This document shows positions 1 through 6,533 of a stretch of DNA of 19,589 nucleotides, piece after piece. Below the pieces are notes generated by a model. That model had not been told where the DNA came from and made no database searches. It was given only the letters and a program-made list of their open reading frames with translations. The stretch spans positions 1-19,589 of the forward strand of contig JAIRMT010000149.1 in the NCBI GenBank assembly GCA_031258505.1, written 5' to 3'. How positions within the stretch are numbered: the stretch's first letter is position 1; the number at the start of each line of letters is the position of its first letter. The position numbers and the translations under genes were made by a program. The stretch is from Treponema sp. GTDB taxonomy: Bacteria > Spirochaetota > Spirochaetia > Treponematales > Breznakiellaceae.

Positions 1-123
1 GCTCTTCCCAAGTTTTTATCACTACGCTTTTCCCGGCGAACAGCTTCTCTGATTCAAGTAAACAACGGGTGTTTCTCCTTGTCTTCGGAGATACGCCTAG
101 CGCTATCAGAACAGCGATATCCT
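1..123. other. Left edge, no assignable gene
   Basis: No complete gene can be called in this stretch. Two frames stay open to the window edge. On the plus strand one frame ends at a TGA at 138-140, inside the terminator described at 112-142, which would fit the tail of a plus-strand gene lying mostly outside the window. On the minus strand an open frame contains a helix-turn-helix-like phrase (DIAVLIALGVSPKT) but has no convincing start. The sequence does not decide between them. Confidence 0.25.
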
Positions 124-142
124 CTATCGCTGCTTTTTGATT
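112..142 (+). terminator. Intrinsic terminator for a plus-strand gene from the left
   Basis: A perfect 8-bp stem (CAGCGATA at 112-119, TATCGCTG at 125-132) with a 5-base loop is followed by CTTTTTGATTTT. The T-run lies on the plus-strand side only, so the reading direction is left to right. The hairpin overlaps the stop codon of the minus-strand radical SAM gene, so the two transcription units would converge here. Confidence 0.6.
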
Positions 143-945
143 TTCTCGTGATAAAAATAGGAGCCAAAAGCAATATTGTTTCCGGCGCAATAGTTGGCTA
201 TTTCACGCTCCATAATCTCCCAGTATTCCGTATTCTTGAATTTGTATATGTCATCGTACAGTGATAGTAAATCAGGGTGATATTTCCTGATATAGTTCAT
301 GATTCTTGGAAGGTATGCGCCGCGAAGGTTCAGGTTCTCAAAATAAAACTTCCGGGTATAGGTTTTGCACTCCTCCAGTATGGCCTTAAAGTCGCTTATG
401 CCGGGAAACATGGGGGACAAAAAGATGTAGGTGTCAAAGCCCGCGTTGTTCAGGGTTTTTATGGCGTTGATACGGCTTTGTATGCGCGAAGCCCTGGGTT
501 CCAGAATCTTTCTGATTCCGTCATCCAGGGTATTTAGGGATATGCCGATTTTGATGTTCGGAATCTGGGCGAACAGGTCTTGGTCGCGGAGTACCAAATC
601 GGACTTGGTGAGGATTTCGATACGCGCTTTGGTGTTCACAAACTGCTTGAGAATTTCCCTGGTACGCTCAAATTTTTGCTCAAAGGGATTATAGGCGTCT
701 GTTACGGTACTGATCACGACAGTTTTGTCCTGAAGACGCTCAACGTTTATTTTTTTTTCGCATACTTTGATATCCAAAAAATCTCCCCAGGCTTCCTCGT
801 GATTGGTGAAGCGTTTCATAAACTCCGCATAGCAATAGAGACACTTATGGGGACATCCCACATAAGGATTGATAACATAGTCTCCGGCAGGTATCTGAGT
901 TTTGGTGAGTAGACTGTTTACTTTAATGTGGTTAATGCTTGTCAT
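124..945 (-). CDS. Radical SAM protein, SplB-like
   Basis: This 273-residue protein has the radical SAM cluster motif C31-x3-C35-x2-C38 within the phrase NPYVGCPHKCLYCYA. That phrase is typical of the spore photoproduct lyase-like (SplB/COG1533) family, whose members bind a [4Fe-4S] cluster and S-adenosylmethionine. The rest of the chain fits the family's partial TIM barrel (TDAYNPFEQKFERTREIL, then the ILTKSDLVLRD strand). The true DNA-photoproduct lyases are spore-former enzymes. In a non-sporulating spirochaete the substrate is unknown, so only the family is assigned. The ATG at 943-945 has a weak ribosome site (GGGG about 20 bases upstream). It lies 43 bases downstream of a truncated phosphatidyltransferase gene in the same direction and may share its promoter at 1236-1264. 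Confidence 0.85.
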   Translation of the reverse strand: MTSINHIKVNSLLTKTQIPAGDYVINPYVGCPHKCLYCYAEFMKRFTNHEEAWGDFLDIKVCEKKINVERLQDKTVVISTVTDAYNPFEQKFERTREILKQFVNTKARIEILTKSDLVLRDQDLFAQIPNIKIGISLNTLDDGIRKILEPRASRIQSRINAIKTLNNAGFDTYIFLSPMFPGISDFKAILEECKTYTRKFYFENLNLRGAYLPRIMNYIRKYHPDLLSLYDDIYKFKNTEYWEIMEREIANYCAGNNIAFGSYFYHEKIKKQR

Positions 946-988
946 GGTTCTATTTTATAATTGTTTCCCCTTTATGTTTTTATTGTCT

Positions 989-1219
989 TTAATACATATA
1001 CCATTCTGCTATGTCTGTTGCACATTTTAATTTTCTTGCTAGAAAACCATCAGTTATATCCGATATTATTATAGTAAGCGCAAGTAATAAAACCCAGTTT
1101 CTTAAACAGTCATAAATAAGAATGTCGTGAATGGTTAATATAAAAGGTAAAACAGATAAGAGTCTGAGCAATGATAAACCATTGGTAATATTTTTTATCG
1201 AAAAGATTTTATTTGTCAA
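989..1219 (-). pseudogene. Truncated CDP-alcohol phosphatidyltransferase
   Basis: The 76-residue product begins like PgsA-type enzymes (start, NITNGLSLLRLLSVLP, two hydrophobic segments). It carries most of the signature D-x2-D-G-x2-A-R (SDITDGFLARKLK). Intact members continue with G-x3-D-x3-D and three or four more membrane helices, about 100 further residues. Here the chain ends at TGGTATATGTATTAA straight after the first half of the signature, so the second pair of catalytic aspartates is missing and the enzyme should be inactive. The start is a TTG at 1217-1219 with a good AGGAGG five bases upstream. No continuation was found in another frame before the next gene, which suggests a deletion rather than a frameshift. 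It could be a small membrane protein with a new role, but that is less likely. Confidence 0.7.
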
Positions 1220-1235
1220 TTTATCCTCCTGATAT

Positions 1236-1264
1236 TTTCTAAACTAGTCGTAAAATTATGTCAA
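1236..1264 (-). promoter_or_regulatory. Sigma-70 promoter for the truncated phosphatidyltransferase
   Basis: Read on the minus strand there is an exact TTGACA (1259-1264), a 17-base spacer, and TAGAAA (1236-1241, four of six matches to TATAAT). It sits just upstream of the AGGAGG/TTG start at 1219 and could also serve the radical SAM gene downstream. Confidence 0.55.
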
Positions 1265-1279
1265 GTAGTTTCAATATGT

Positions 1280-2692
1280 TTAAAGCGCCTGAGCCAGCGC
1301 GTCAAAATTGGCGTCATTTTTTTTCTCTGATTCTGGCAGGCTGCTCAAGCGGCAGCGGATCAAAACCCCTGGTTTAAGCGGCGTTTCCGTGTTGCGGGGG
1401 ATACGCAGTTTAAGGTAGTTCTCGCTTACCGCAGAAGCCATGCGGGAATCCTCATGCGCCTCAACAACTGCCTCCACTGTTTTGCCGAGCCAGCGGTTGG
1501 TATAGGCGCGGCGTCCTTCCCTCGCCAGTGTGAGCAGGCGTTCTACACGCGCGCTGGCCACCCTCTCGCTTACATGGCCGGTGAACGAGTAGGCCATGGT
1601 TCCCGGCCTGGGGGAATAGGGGAAGGCGTGTATCCAGGCGAAACCCACGCGCCGGCAGAGCGACCAAGTTTCCTCAAACGCTGTATCGGTTTCGCCCGGA
1701 AAGCCAGTGATAATATCGCAGGCAAGGAAGGGGTCGGTCTTTATCGAACGCAACAACGCGATCCCGTCCTCAATGGCCTGAGCTTGATATGGCCGCGCCA
1801 TGCGCTGAAGGATGATCGGGCTTCCTGACTGCACTGAAAGGTGGAAATGAGGCCGGATTCGCGGGGAGGCAAGCATCTTGATAAAGCCTTCACTCAGGCC
1901 ATCCGGCTCAAGCGATGAGAGCCGCAGTCTGATACATCGTGTTTCCGCAAGAAGATACGCAATCAGCGTCCCCAGATCAAGGCCGCCGCTCTGGTACTGA
2001 CCAATGTTTATGCCGGTCAGCGTGGCTTCGGCGTAGCCCTTTTCCTCAAGCAAACGCAGGCTTGCCAGCGCCTTTTGCGGCTCTAAGCTCACGCTTTTCC
2101 CGCGTGCCAGACACACACGGCAGTAGGAACAGCGGTGATCACAGCCATCCTGAATCTTGAGTGATGCCCTTGAGTGAAAGGAAAAGTCTGATATGTTGAA
2201 ACGGAAGGCCGTGTCGTGGGCGCCAGACACTGATGCGGCGCTTGGTCGTTCATCAGTGCCAGACACCAACATCCCGTCCAGCCATTGCGACACTAGCGTC
2301 GTCAGAGGCGCGTCTTTGACTCTGGCCGCGAGAAAACCGGGTAAGTCAAGCAGAGCGTCCTTTCCTCTACCGCCAAGCACAAAGAGCGGCGCTAAATCAG
2401 GCTCTTCTGTCGCAAGCTCGGCTATGTGGCGCGCGTCCAGCTCTGCGTAACAGCCGCTTACGATAAGTGCCGCACAGGGCAGCCGAAGCGCGTTCCTGAC
2501 GACCCGTCGCGCCTTTTGTTCAGCCTTAGAGGTTACGGTACAGGTGTTGATAACAAGAATAGGAGCATTGGTTCCATCAAGAGGCGCGCCCCAGGGAAGC
2601 ACGGTGAAGCCCGCATCCCGAAAGGCGGCAGCAATGGCTTCACTCTCGATTTGGTTTACCTTACAGCCAAGCGTATATATGGAAAAAAACAT
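1280..2692 (-). CDS. mtaB: tRNA ms2t6A37 methylthiotransferase MtaB
   Basis: This 470-residue radical SAM methylthiotransferase converts t6A37 to ms2t6A37 in tRNAs reading ANN codons. The N-terminal cluster domain opens with YTLGCKVNQIESE, the MtaB form of the motif, with cluster cysteines C10, C51 and C81. The radical SAM domain follows with C184-x3-C188-x2-C191 (DGCDHRCSYC), then LTGINIGQY, RLSSLEP and DIITGFPGETDTAFEET, all characteristic of the MiaB/RimO/MtaB group. A short TRAM-like RNA-binding end starts near residue 395. The length is slightly above the usual 430-450 because of an insertion near residues 110-165. The ATG at 2690-2692 lies 23 bases after the TPR gene stop, so it is the third gene of the bactofilin operon. 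The ribosome site is weak, suggesting coupled translation. Confidence 0.93.
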   Translation of the reverse strand: MFFSIYTLGCKVNQIESEAIAAAFRDAGFTVLPWGAPLDGTNAPILVINTCTVTSKAEQKARRVVRNALRLPCAALIVSGCYAELDARHIAELATEEPDLAPLFVLGGRGKDALLDLPGFLAARVKDAPLTTLVSQWLDGMLVSGTDERPSAASVSGAHDTAFRFNISDFSFHSRASLKIQDGCDHRCSYCRVCLARGKSVSLEPQKALASLRLLEEKGYAEATLTGINIGQYQSGGLDLGTLIAYLLAETRCIRLRLSSLEPDGLSEGFIKMLASPRIRPHFHLSVQSGSPIILQRMARPYQAQAIEDGIALLRSIKTDPFLACDIITGFPGETDTAFEETWSLCRRVGFAWIHAFPYSPRPGTMAYSFTGHVSERVASARVERLLTLAREGRRAYTNRWLGKTVEAVVEAHEDSRMASAVSENYLKLRIPRNTETPLKPGVLIRCRLSSLPESEKKNDANFDALAQAL

Positions 2693-2715
2693 CGGTGGGT
2701 TCGCAGAGGCGCTGA

Positions 2716-3342
2716 TCAGCGGGGCGCGTTCAGTAACTGTCGGACACGGGTAAGGCCGCGACGCGCATCGGCAAGCTGGGAGTTCAACGCAAGCGCCTGC
2801 TCATAGGCCGTAATCGCTTCCTGTAAGTCGCCGGCGCTTTCACGAGCATACGCCAAGCGCGTCCACCAGGCCGCGTTACCCGGCAACCAGTGAACCGCAG
2901 TCGAAAGAGCAATGTCTGCATGGCGGAACCGACCCAGACGGATGTAAATCTCGCCAATAAAATAGTAAACAGTCTCAATACGCTGCCCTTCCGGCGCCAG
3001 AGTAACATACTCCTGAAAGTAGCGGAGCGCCTCGGCGTTGCGTCCTTCGTAGTAGTGGATTTCGCCCAGGACCTCAATGATTCGCGGATCATAACGACTG
3101 ATCCCCAGTCCTTCAGTGGCATAGACCAATGCCTCCTGATACCGCGCAAGCCGGATAAGACTCCAGCAAATAACCACATGGGATTCCATGTTGCGGGGAT
3201 TCTCAAGCATTTCATCTTTGCAGATGGCAACCGACCGCTCAAAATTCCCCCGCCGGTACTCCTCAAGCGCGTCGGGCCTGGTCTGGGCAAATAGCGAACA
3301 GAGCGGCAAAAGCAGAAACAGGACGAAGAGACCTCTTCTCAT
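2716..3342 (-). CDS. Secreted TPR-repeat protein
   Basis: The 208-residue protein starts with a clear signal peptide (MRRGLFVLFLLLPLCSLFAQ). It continues with tetratricopeptide-type helical pairs, for example DALEEYRRGNFERSVAICKD, ALRYFQEYVTLAPEG and DLQEAITAYEQALALNS. TPR domains bind proteins. With a signal peptide this one should act in the periplasm or on the envelope. The reading frame is open to a codon 32 residues further upstream, but the ATG at 3340-3342 is preferred. It begins the signal peptide and has AAAGGAG eight bases upstream. That ribosome site is part of the last codons of the bactofilin gene (stop at 3347-3349), so the two are probably translationally coupled. The partner protein is unknown. 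Confidence 0.85.
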   Translation of the reverse strand: MRRGLFVLFLLLPLCSLFAQTRPDALEEYRRGNFERSVAICKDEMLENPRNMESHVVICWSLIRLARYQEALVYATEGLGISRYDPRIIEVLGEIHYYEGRNAEALRYFQEYVTLAPEGQRIETVYYFIGEIYIRLGRFRHADIALSTAVHWLPGNAAWWTRLAYARESAGDLQEAITAYEQALALNSQLADARRGLTRVRQLLNAPR

Positions 3343-3346
3343 AAGA

Positions 3347-3703
3347 TCACTCCTTTCCCATAGCACAGCGACCATTAAACACACACCCAGGTTCCATCGC
3401 GATTTCCTTGGTATGGATATCCCCGTTGAGCTGCCCACTAGCAGTTATCTCAACTTTGTCGGCGCTAATCAGTTCTCCCCTCACTGTTCCGCGAATGATC
3501 ACCCGTGGCGACTTGATCGTGGTAACATCAAGTGTTGCCTCTTCATCGATCAGCAACAAAGCGCTCGCGTCTATCGCACCGGAAACTTTCCCCCGAATAA
3601 GAAAGGGCTTCTCAAAGCTAATAGTCCCCTTAAACTCAATGTCCGGCGACAGGATAGTATCAAAATCTCCATCTTCCAGCACATCATTACGAAGGTCAGA
3701 CAT
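3347..3703 (-). CDS. Bactofilin
   Basis: This is a 118-residue bactofilin-family (BacM/CcmA, formerly DUF583) cytoskeletal protein. Bactofilins polymerise without nucleotide into filaments that organise peptidoglycan synthesis, shape or stalks. The core is a run of short beta-strand turns (FKGTISFEKPFLIRGKVSG, SPRVIIRGTVRGELISADKV, ASGQLNGDIHTKEI) that matches the right-handed beta-helix of the family. An unordered acidic tail of about 18 residues precedes it. The ATG at 3701-3703 has a strong ribosome site (AAGGAGG, seven bases). It is the first gene of a three-gene operon with the TPR protein and MtaB. In spirochaetes a role in cell-shape or envelope organisation is plausible but not shown by the sequence. 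Confidence 0.92.
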   Translation of the reverse strand: MSDLRNDVLEDGDFDTILSPDIEFKGTISFEKPFLIRGKVSGAIDASALLLIDEEATLDVTTIKSPRVIIRGTVRGELISADKVEITASGQLNGDIHTKEIAMEPGCVFNGRCAMGKE

Positions 3704-3761
3704 TCTTAATCCTCCTTACATTATTCTATTCTTCACTCAGTATCGGGTCAAGTTCAAGCCA

Positions 3762-3898
3762 GGGATAAACGCATAGAAATTCCAAGCGTCATCGGATGAA
3801 CGGGACGAGATGACGGAGTTTGCCCGGATGCAGCGGCCTGACCGCGACAGCGCCAAGGCTGCTGTAGGAACCGGGCTGAGTTTCTATGCGTTTATCCC
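3762..3898. repeat. Fold-back element 1 (18-bp inverted termini)
   Basis: The left terminus GGGATAAACGCATAGAAA (3762-3779) and right terminus (3881-3898) are perfect inverted repeats of 18 bp, separated by 101 bases. The interior folds further. CGTCATC (3787-3793) pairs with GATGACG (3809-3815). GCCCGG (3822-3827) pairs with CCGGGC (3871-3876). CAGCGGCC (3831-3838) pairs with GGCTGCTG (3857-3864) with one wobble. No coding frame is evident. The same termini occur at 9026-9175. This fits a MITE-like or REP-like mobile element or a structured RNA or ssDNA site. It lies between the divergent bactofilin and CsgG-like genes. Confidence 0.75.
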
Positions 3899-3913
3899 AG
3901 CGCCCTGCGGCGC

Positions 3914-3943
3914 TGTTGACACAAAAGCGCCTATGTTACTAAC
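3914..3943 (+). promoter_or_regulatory. Possible promoter of the CsgG-like gene
   Basis: An exact TTGACA at 3914-3919 lies 16 bases past the right end of fold-back element 1. The -10 candidates near 3937-3943 (TAACTA) are poor, so only the -35 box is convincing. The start codon is at 3962. Confidence 0.3.
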
Positions 3944-3961
3944 TATACCCAAGGAGCGCCT

Positions 3962-4933
3962 ATGAAAAAGAACCTGCTTGTTCTGGCCTATACCTGTATC
4001 ATTTCCCCCCTGTTTGCGCAAACCGTAAGCCTGGATACCGCCATTAACGATTATGCCCAACTCTTAGTTTCCCAAATTCCCAAAGACAAAGCCCTCGCCA
4101 TAATCGGGTTTGAGACCACGAAACCGCAGTTAATGGAGTATTTCTTTGACACCATGCTGGAAAAGATATGGGAGCATGGAGCCCGCCGCATTTATGAACG
4201 GCAGCGCATGGAAAACCTGCAGAAAGAGTTGGAGTTCTCTTTAACCGAATATGTGGACGAAAAGACCGCGCAGCGCATAGGCCATTTTGTAGGAGCAGGG
4301 ATAGTCATATACGGCTCAATAAGCAGCATTGGCAGCGACTATAGAATAAGCATCCGAGCAGGCGATGTGGAGACCGGGCAGGTGTTGGTTCCCAAATCCT
4401 ATGACCTTAAAGCTGACAAGCGGCTGACCGGGCTGTTGGGCCTATCCGCCATAAAACCTCAAGCGCCGAAACCGAGTGTGGAGTATAGGACCTATCCTGT
4501 GCTTGGCTTGTTTTTTAGTATGTTTACAAACGGGGGTAATAAGTCTGGATTTGAATTTGAGACGCTAGACTTACAAGCTGGTATTTATACCGAGGCCTTA
4601 ACAGGGCTTTATGTTTTGGCAGACATTGGAGGAGGATGGGGTTTTAACAGTAATTATGATATGTTCGTTGTTTACCATTTTGGTGGCGTGGTGGAGAAAC
4701 GGTTTTTCGATGATTTTTTCATCCTTGGCGTGGGCGGCGGAATGGTAGGATGGACCAGTGAAAGCGAAAGTTCTCCTCTGTACCCCTTTATGCGGGGGTC
4801 TTTTGGGATAAACTTGGCTCAGAGGTCGATCTGGGATGATCTTTCTGTTCAAACAAAAGTCTATTTCGATTATGACTTTGATGATGGTTACCGATTGGGA
4901 TTCCTTGTCGGTTTGTCTGGTTATTTTGACTGA
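3962..4933 (+). CDS. CsgG-like secreted protein with beta-rich C-terminal domain
   Basis: The 323-residue protein has a signal peptide ending in SPLFAQ (residues 1-20). Residues 25-165 look like a CsgG/LpoB-type domain: the strand KALAIIGFETTKP, the helix after it, RRIYERQRMENLQKELEF, and the GAGIVIYGSISSIG strand. These are the usual landmarks of curli-assembly/CsgG-family domains, which are common in treponemes. From about residue 170 the sequence changes to alternating hydrophobic and aromatic strands with glycines (VLGLFFSMFTNGG, VLADIGGGWGF, FILGVGGGMVGW, VYFDYDFDDGYRLGFLVGLSGYFD). This resembles a small outer-membrane beta-barrel and ends in an aromatic residue near the terminus. The ATG at 3962 has AAGGAG seven bases upstream. 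It is a single gene. A role in envelope lipoprotein or polysaccharide assembly is a guess. Confidence 0.7.
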   Translation: MKKNLLVLAYTCIISPLFAQTVSLDTAINDYAQLLVSQIPKDKALAIIGFETTKPQLMEYFFDTMLEKIWEHGARRIYERQRMENLQKELEFSLTEYVDEKTAQRIGHFVGAGIVIYGSISSIGSDYRISIRAGDVETGQVLVPKSYDLKADKRLTGLLGLSAIKPQAPKPSVEYRTYPVLGLFFSMFTNGGNKSGFEFETLDLQAGIYTEALTGLYVLADIGGGWGFNSNYDMFVVYHFGGVVEKRFFDDFFILGVGGGMVGWTSESESSPLYPFMRGSFGINLAQRSIWDDLSVQTKVYFDYDFDDGYRLGFLVGLSGYFD

Positions 4934-4964
4934 AGATACTCATGCAAGCCCTGTTTCCCCCCAC

Positions 4965-4994
4965 AAAAAACGCCCCCGGCCATCACCGGAGGCG
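4965..4994 (-). terminator. Intrinsic terminator of the Cache remnant
   Basis: On the minus strand CGCCTCCGG (4986-4994) pairs with CCGGGGGCG (4971-4979) over a 6-base loop with one T-G wobble. It is followed directly by six T. The GC-rich stem and T-run point to termination of minus-strand transcription coming from the Cache-domain remnant at 5023-5658. Confidence 0.75.
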
Positions 4995-5022
4995 CACCTA
5001 TGTCCTGTTTCCAACTACCAGC

Positions 5023-5658
5023 TCAGTACGTTACGGCACTTCCGCGCTGGCCATAGCCCACGGGCATTTGGCTCCGTTGGCCGTCTTCCAATGGGCGCGG
5101 TAGTAGGCTATCCACAAAAGACACCTCATAATCAAGCGTCAAAATAGCGACAACCGTACCGTTTTGCACGACCGGGAAGAAGCTTGAGATATGGGTACCG
5201 TATTCATCGGTATAGGGCGCGGGGGTTATCTGAAACGTTTGGGTTCTGTACATCTCATCTATGATTTTGCCGCTTGCTCCGGGGTCATAGGGCGCGAGAA
5301 ACAGTTCTTGCAGCACATAGAGAGGCTCCAAAGCTGGGGATACGCCAAACGAATCGGTATGTACCGGCCGACTTATCAAGCAAAACGATATTTTCAATAT
5401 TGAGCAATTTAGCTAGATTATGCATTTCAACGGAGCGGCCGCCATAGACTTCAGACTTCTCATATCCTTCTCGGATAAGAGACTCAGGATCATTGAAAAT
5501 AGGGTAATGTTCCGCTATCCATTCTGAGGTCTGTTTCAAAGTGCCTTGGTATGTATCTTTAATGTACGCACTGAGTATAGATAACTATACCCACCCAAGG
5601 AAATCACGATGCTTAAAGCAACAAACACGATAAACAAGGTAGCTTTTAAATTTTTCAT
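5023..5658 (-). pseudogene. Frameshifted Cache-type sensor remnant
   Basis: The frame opening at 5658 encodes a signal-anchor (MKNLKATLFIVFVALSIVIS) and is then lost near 5575. The protein continues in the next frame with DTYQGTLKQTSEW and EMHNLAKLLNIENIVLLDKS. It returns to the first frame near 5355-5375 with DSFGVSPALEPLYVLQELF and PYTDEYGTHISSFFPVVQNG, then TLDYEVSFV. The order of membrane anchor, long helix, then PAS-like/Cache strands ending in xFPVVQNGTVVAILTLDY is what extracytoplasmic dCache ligand-binding domains show in chemoreceptors and cyclases. The cytoplasmic output domain is absent; the frame ends at 5023 and is followed at once by an intrinsic terminator. Two compensating frame changes plus C-terminal loss indicate a decayed gene. 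The frame breaks could be sequencing errors, but the missing output domain could not. Confidence 0.7.
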
Positions 5659-5700
5659 ACTTACATCCCTTTATATTTTTGCACATTTTTAGTGCTAAAA

Positions 5701-6441
5701 TCACCATTCTTTGGGGGCAAAGCCCAAAGGATATTCAAGCTCCATACTCTCTCCTGATGGGACAAGTACCGGAAACCCCTGCTTGAACGCATAGGCCTTA
5801 ACCTGATCGGGTACGACCATGCCTGCTATAGCCCCTAGGTATTTCCTCTGGTCGTGGTGTCTATCTGCATAGCCTCGGATCTTCTTCATCCGTTCCACAT
5901 GCTCATCTATGTCCCTGATATTCGGCTTAACTTTTGCCTCTACCGCCACCGCATAGTCCCCATTTGAAAGAAAGATGTCTATCTCGGCGATAATGCCCTT
6001 TCCCGGTTCTTCCAAGGTGTGTTCCATAATGAAGGTATCCAGAAAGATGCCGAAGGCTTTGAACTTTTCCTCAAGGTGCGGGGAGCTTATGTATTCCACG
6101 ATTTCACCGAGGCGTCCGCCTAATTCGCTTATTCTTTTGCCCGTCTCTTTGATCTGCTTCCAGGTCTCTTTTAACTGTCTATCAGCCTCTTCAGACCTAG
6201 CTTTGAACTGTCTATCAATCTCTTCAGACCTAGCTTTTATCTGCTTTTCAGTCTCTTCAGACCTAGCTTTGAACTGTCTATCAGTCTCTTGAGACATAGC
6301 TTTTATCTGCTCGCCCGTCTCTTTTATCTGCTTCCAGGTCTCTTTTATCTCCTTGTCAGTCTCTAAAGACCTAGCTTTGATCTCTTGAGACATCCGGTCG
6401 ATGATTGCCATCACATCTTCTATAGTTGCCGCTTTTTCCAT
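5701..6441 (-). CDS. Coiled-coil protein with PD-(D/E)XK nuclease-like domain (DUF3782-like)
   Basis: The 246-residue protein has two parts. Residues 20-99 consist of seven 11-residue repeats such as QFKARSEETEK, QIKARSEEIDR and QFKARSEEADR, interrupted once by a three-residue insert (42-44). This hendecad pattern predicts a long right-handed coiled coil. Residues 120-246 carry the PD-(D/E)XK layout. E153-I-D155 opens a strand, then after a hairpin comes E168-A-K170 (AVAVEAKVK), followed by a helix and the strand YLGAIAGMVV. Proteins of this type (DUF3782 family) are frequent in spirochaetes and cyanobacteria, and their function is not established. No methylase or helicase partner is present. 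The ATG at 6439-6441 has a strong GGAG site. The DNA of the repeats (6145-6384) is a 33-bp tandem array and may vary in copy number. Confidence 0.8.
   Translation of the reverse strand: MEKAATIEDVMAIIDRMSQEIKARSLETDKEIKETWKQIKETGEQIKAMSQETDRQFKARSEETEKQIKARSEEIDRQFKARSEEADRQLKETWKQIKETGKRISELGGRLGEIVEYISSPHLEEKFKAFGIFLDTFIMEHTLEEPGKGIIAEIDIFLSNGDYAVAVEAKVKPNIRDIDEHVERMKKIRGYADRHHDQRKYLGAIAGMVVPDQVKAYAFKQGFPVLVPSGESMELEYPLGFAPKEW
6145..6384. repeat. 33-bp tandem repeats coding hendecads
   Basis: Seven 33-bp units, each encoding 11 residues, lie within the coiled-coil gene; one 9-bp insert interrupts them after the second unit. Neighbouring units share long identical blocks (for example CTCTTCAGACCTAGCTTT in three units), which would permit slippage or recombination to change the coiled-coil length in frame. 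Confidence 0.75.
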
Positions 6442-6471
6442 AGCTTATACTCCTTTAGTCTAAAATACCCC

Positions 6472-6513
6472 TAGCTCTGGCTCTGACCTACCCCTACGCC
6501 AGAGCCAGAGCTA
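6472..6513. repeat. 14-bp perfect palindrome between two genes
   Basis: TAGCTCTGGCTCTG (6472-6485) and CAGAGCCAGAGCTA (6500-6513) are perfect inverted repeats with a 14-base loop containing CCTACCCCTA. A second, shorter inverted pair (ACCCCTAG at 6513-6520 and CTAGGGGG at 6534-6541) follows and includes the stop codon of the HU-like gene. Neither is followed by a T-run, so simple intrinsic termination is not supported. They may stabilise mRNA ends or separate the two minus-strand genes. Confidence 0.6.
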
Positions 6514-6533
6514 CCCCTAGGTAAGCCCCAAAG

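Noticed and set aside
79..264. Plus-strand reading frame of 61 codons at the left edge
   Set aside because: It lies antisense to the radical SAM gene and has no ribosome site or family signal; the radical SAM motifs decide the strand.
1454..1828. Long plus-strand frames opposite MtaB
   Set aside because: They are antisense shadows of the MtaB gene, whose cysteine motifs and length are decisive.
2784..3290. Second minus-strand frame of 168 codons inside the TPR gene
   Set aside because: It is an alternative frame with no signal peptide or repeats; the TPR frame has both.
3343..3438. N-terminal extension of the TPR protein to the codon at 3438
   Set aside because: It overlaps the bactofilin coding region and would hide the signal peptide; the ATG at 3342 has a strong ribosome site.
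3762..3898. tRNA or integron attC site
   Set aside because: No clover-leaf with anticodon or T-loop sequence is seen, and the core AAC/GTT sites of attC are not present at the ends.
6145..6384. CRISPR array
   Set aside because: The 33-bp units are contiguous, without spacers, and encode in-frame 11-residue repeats.
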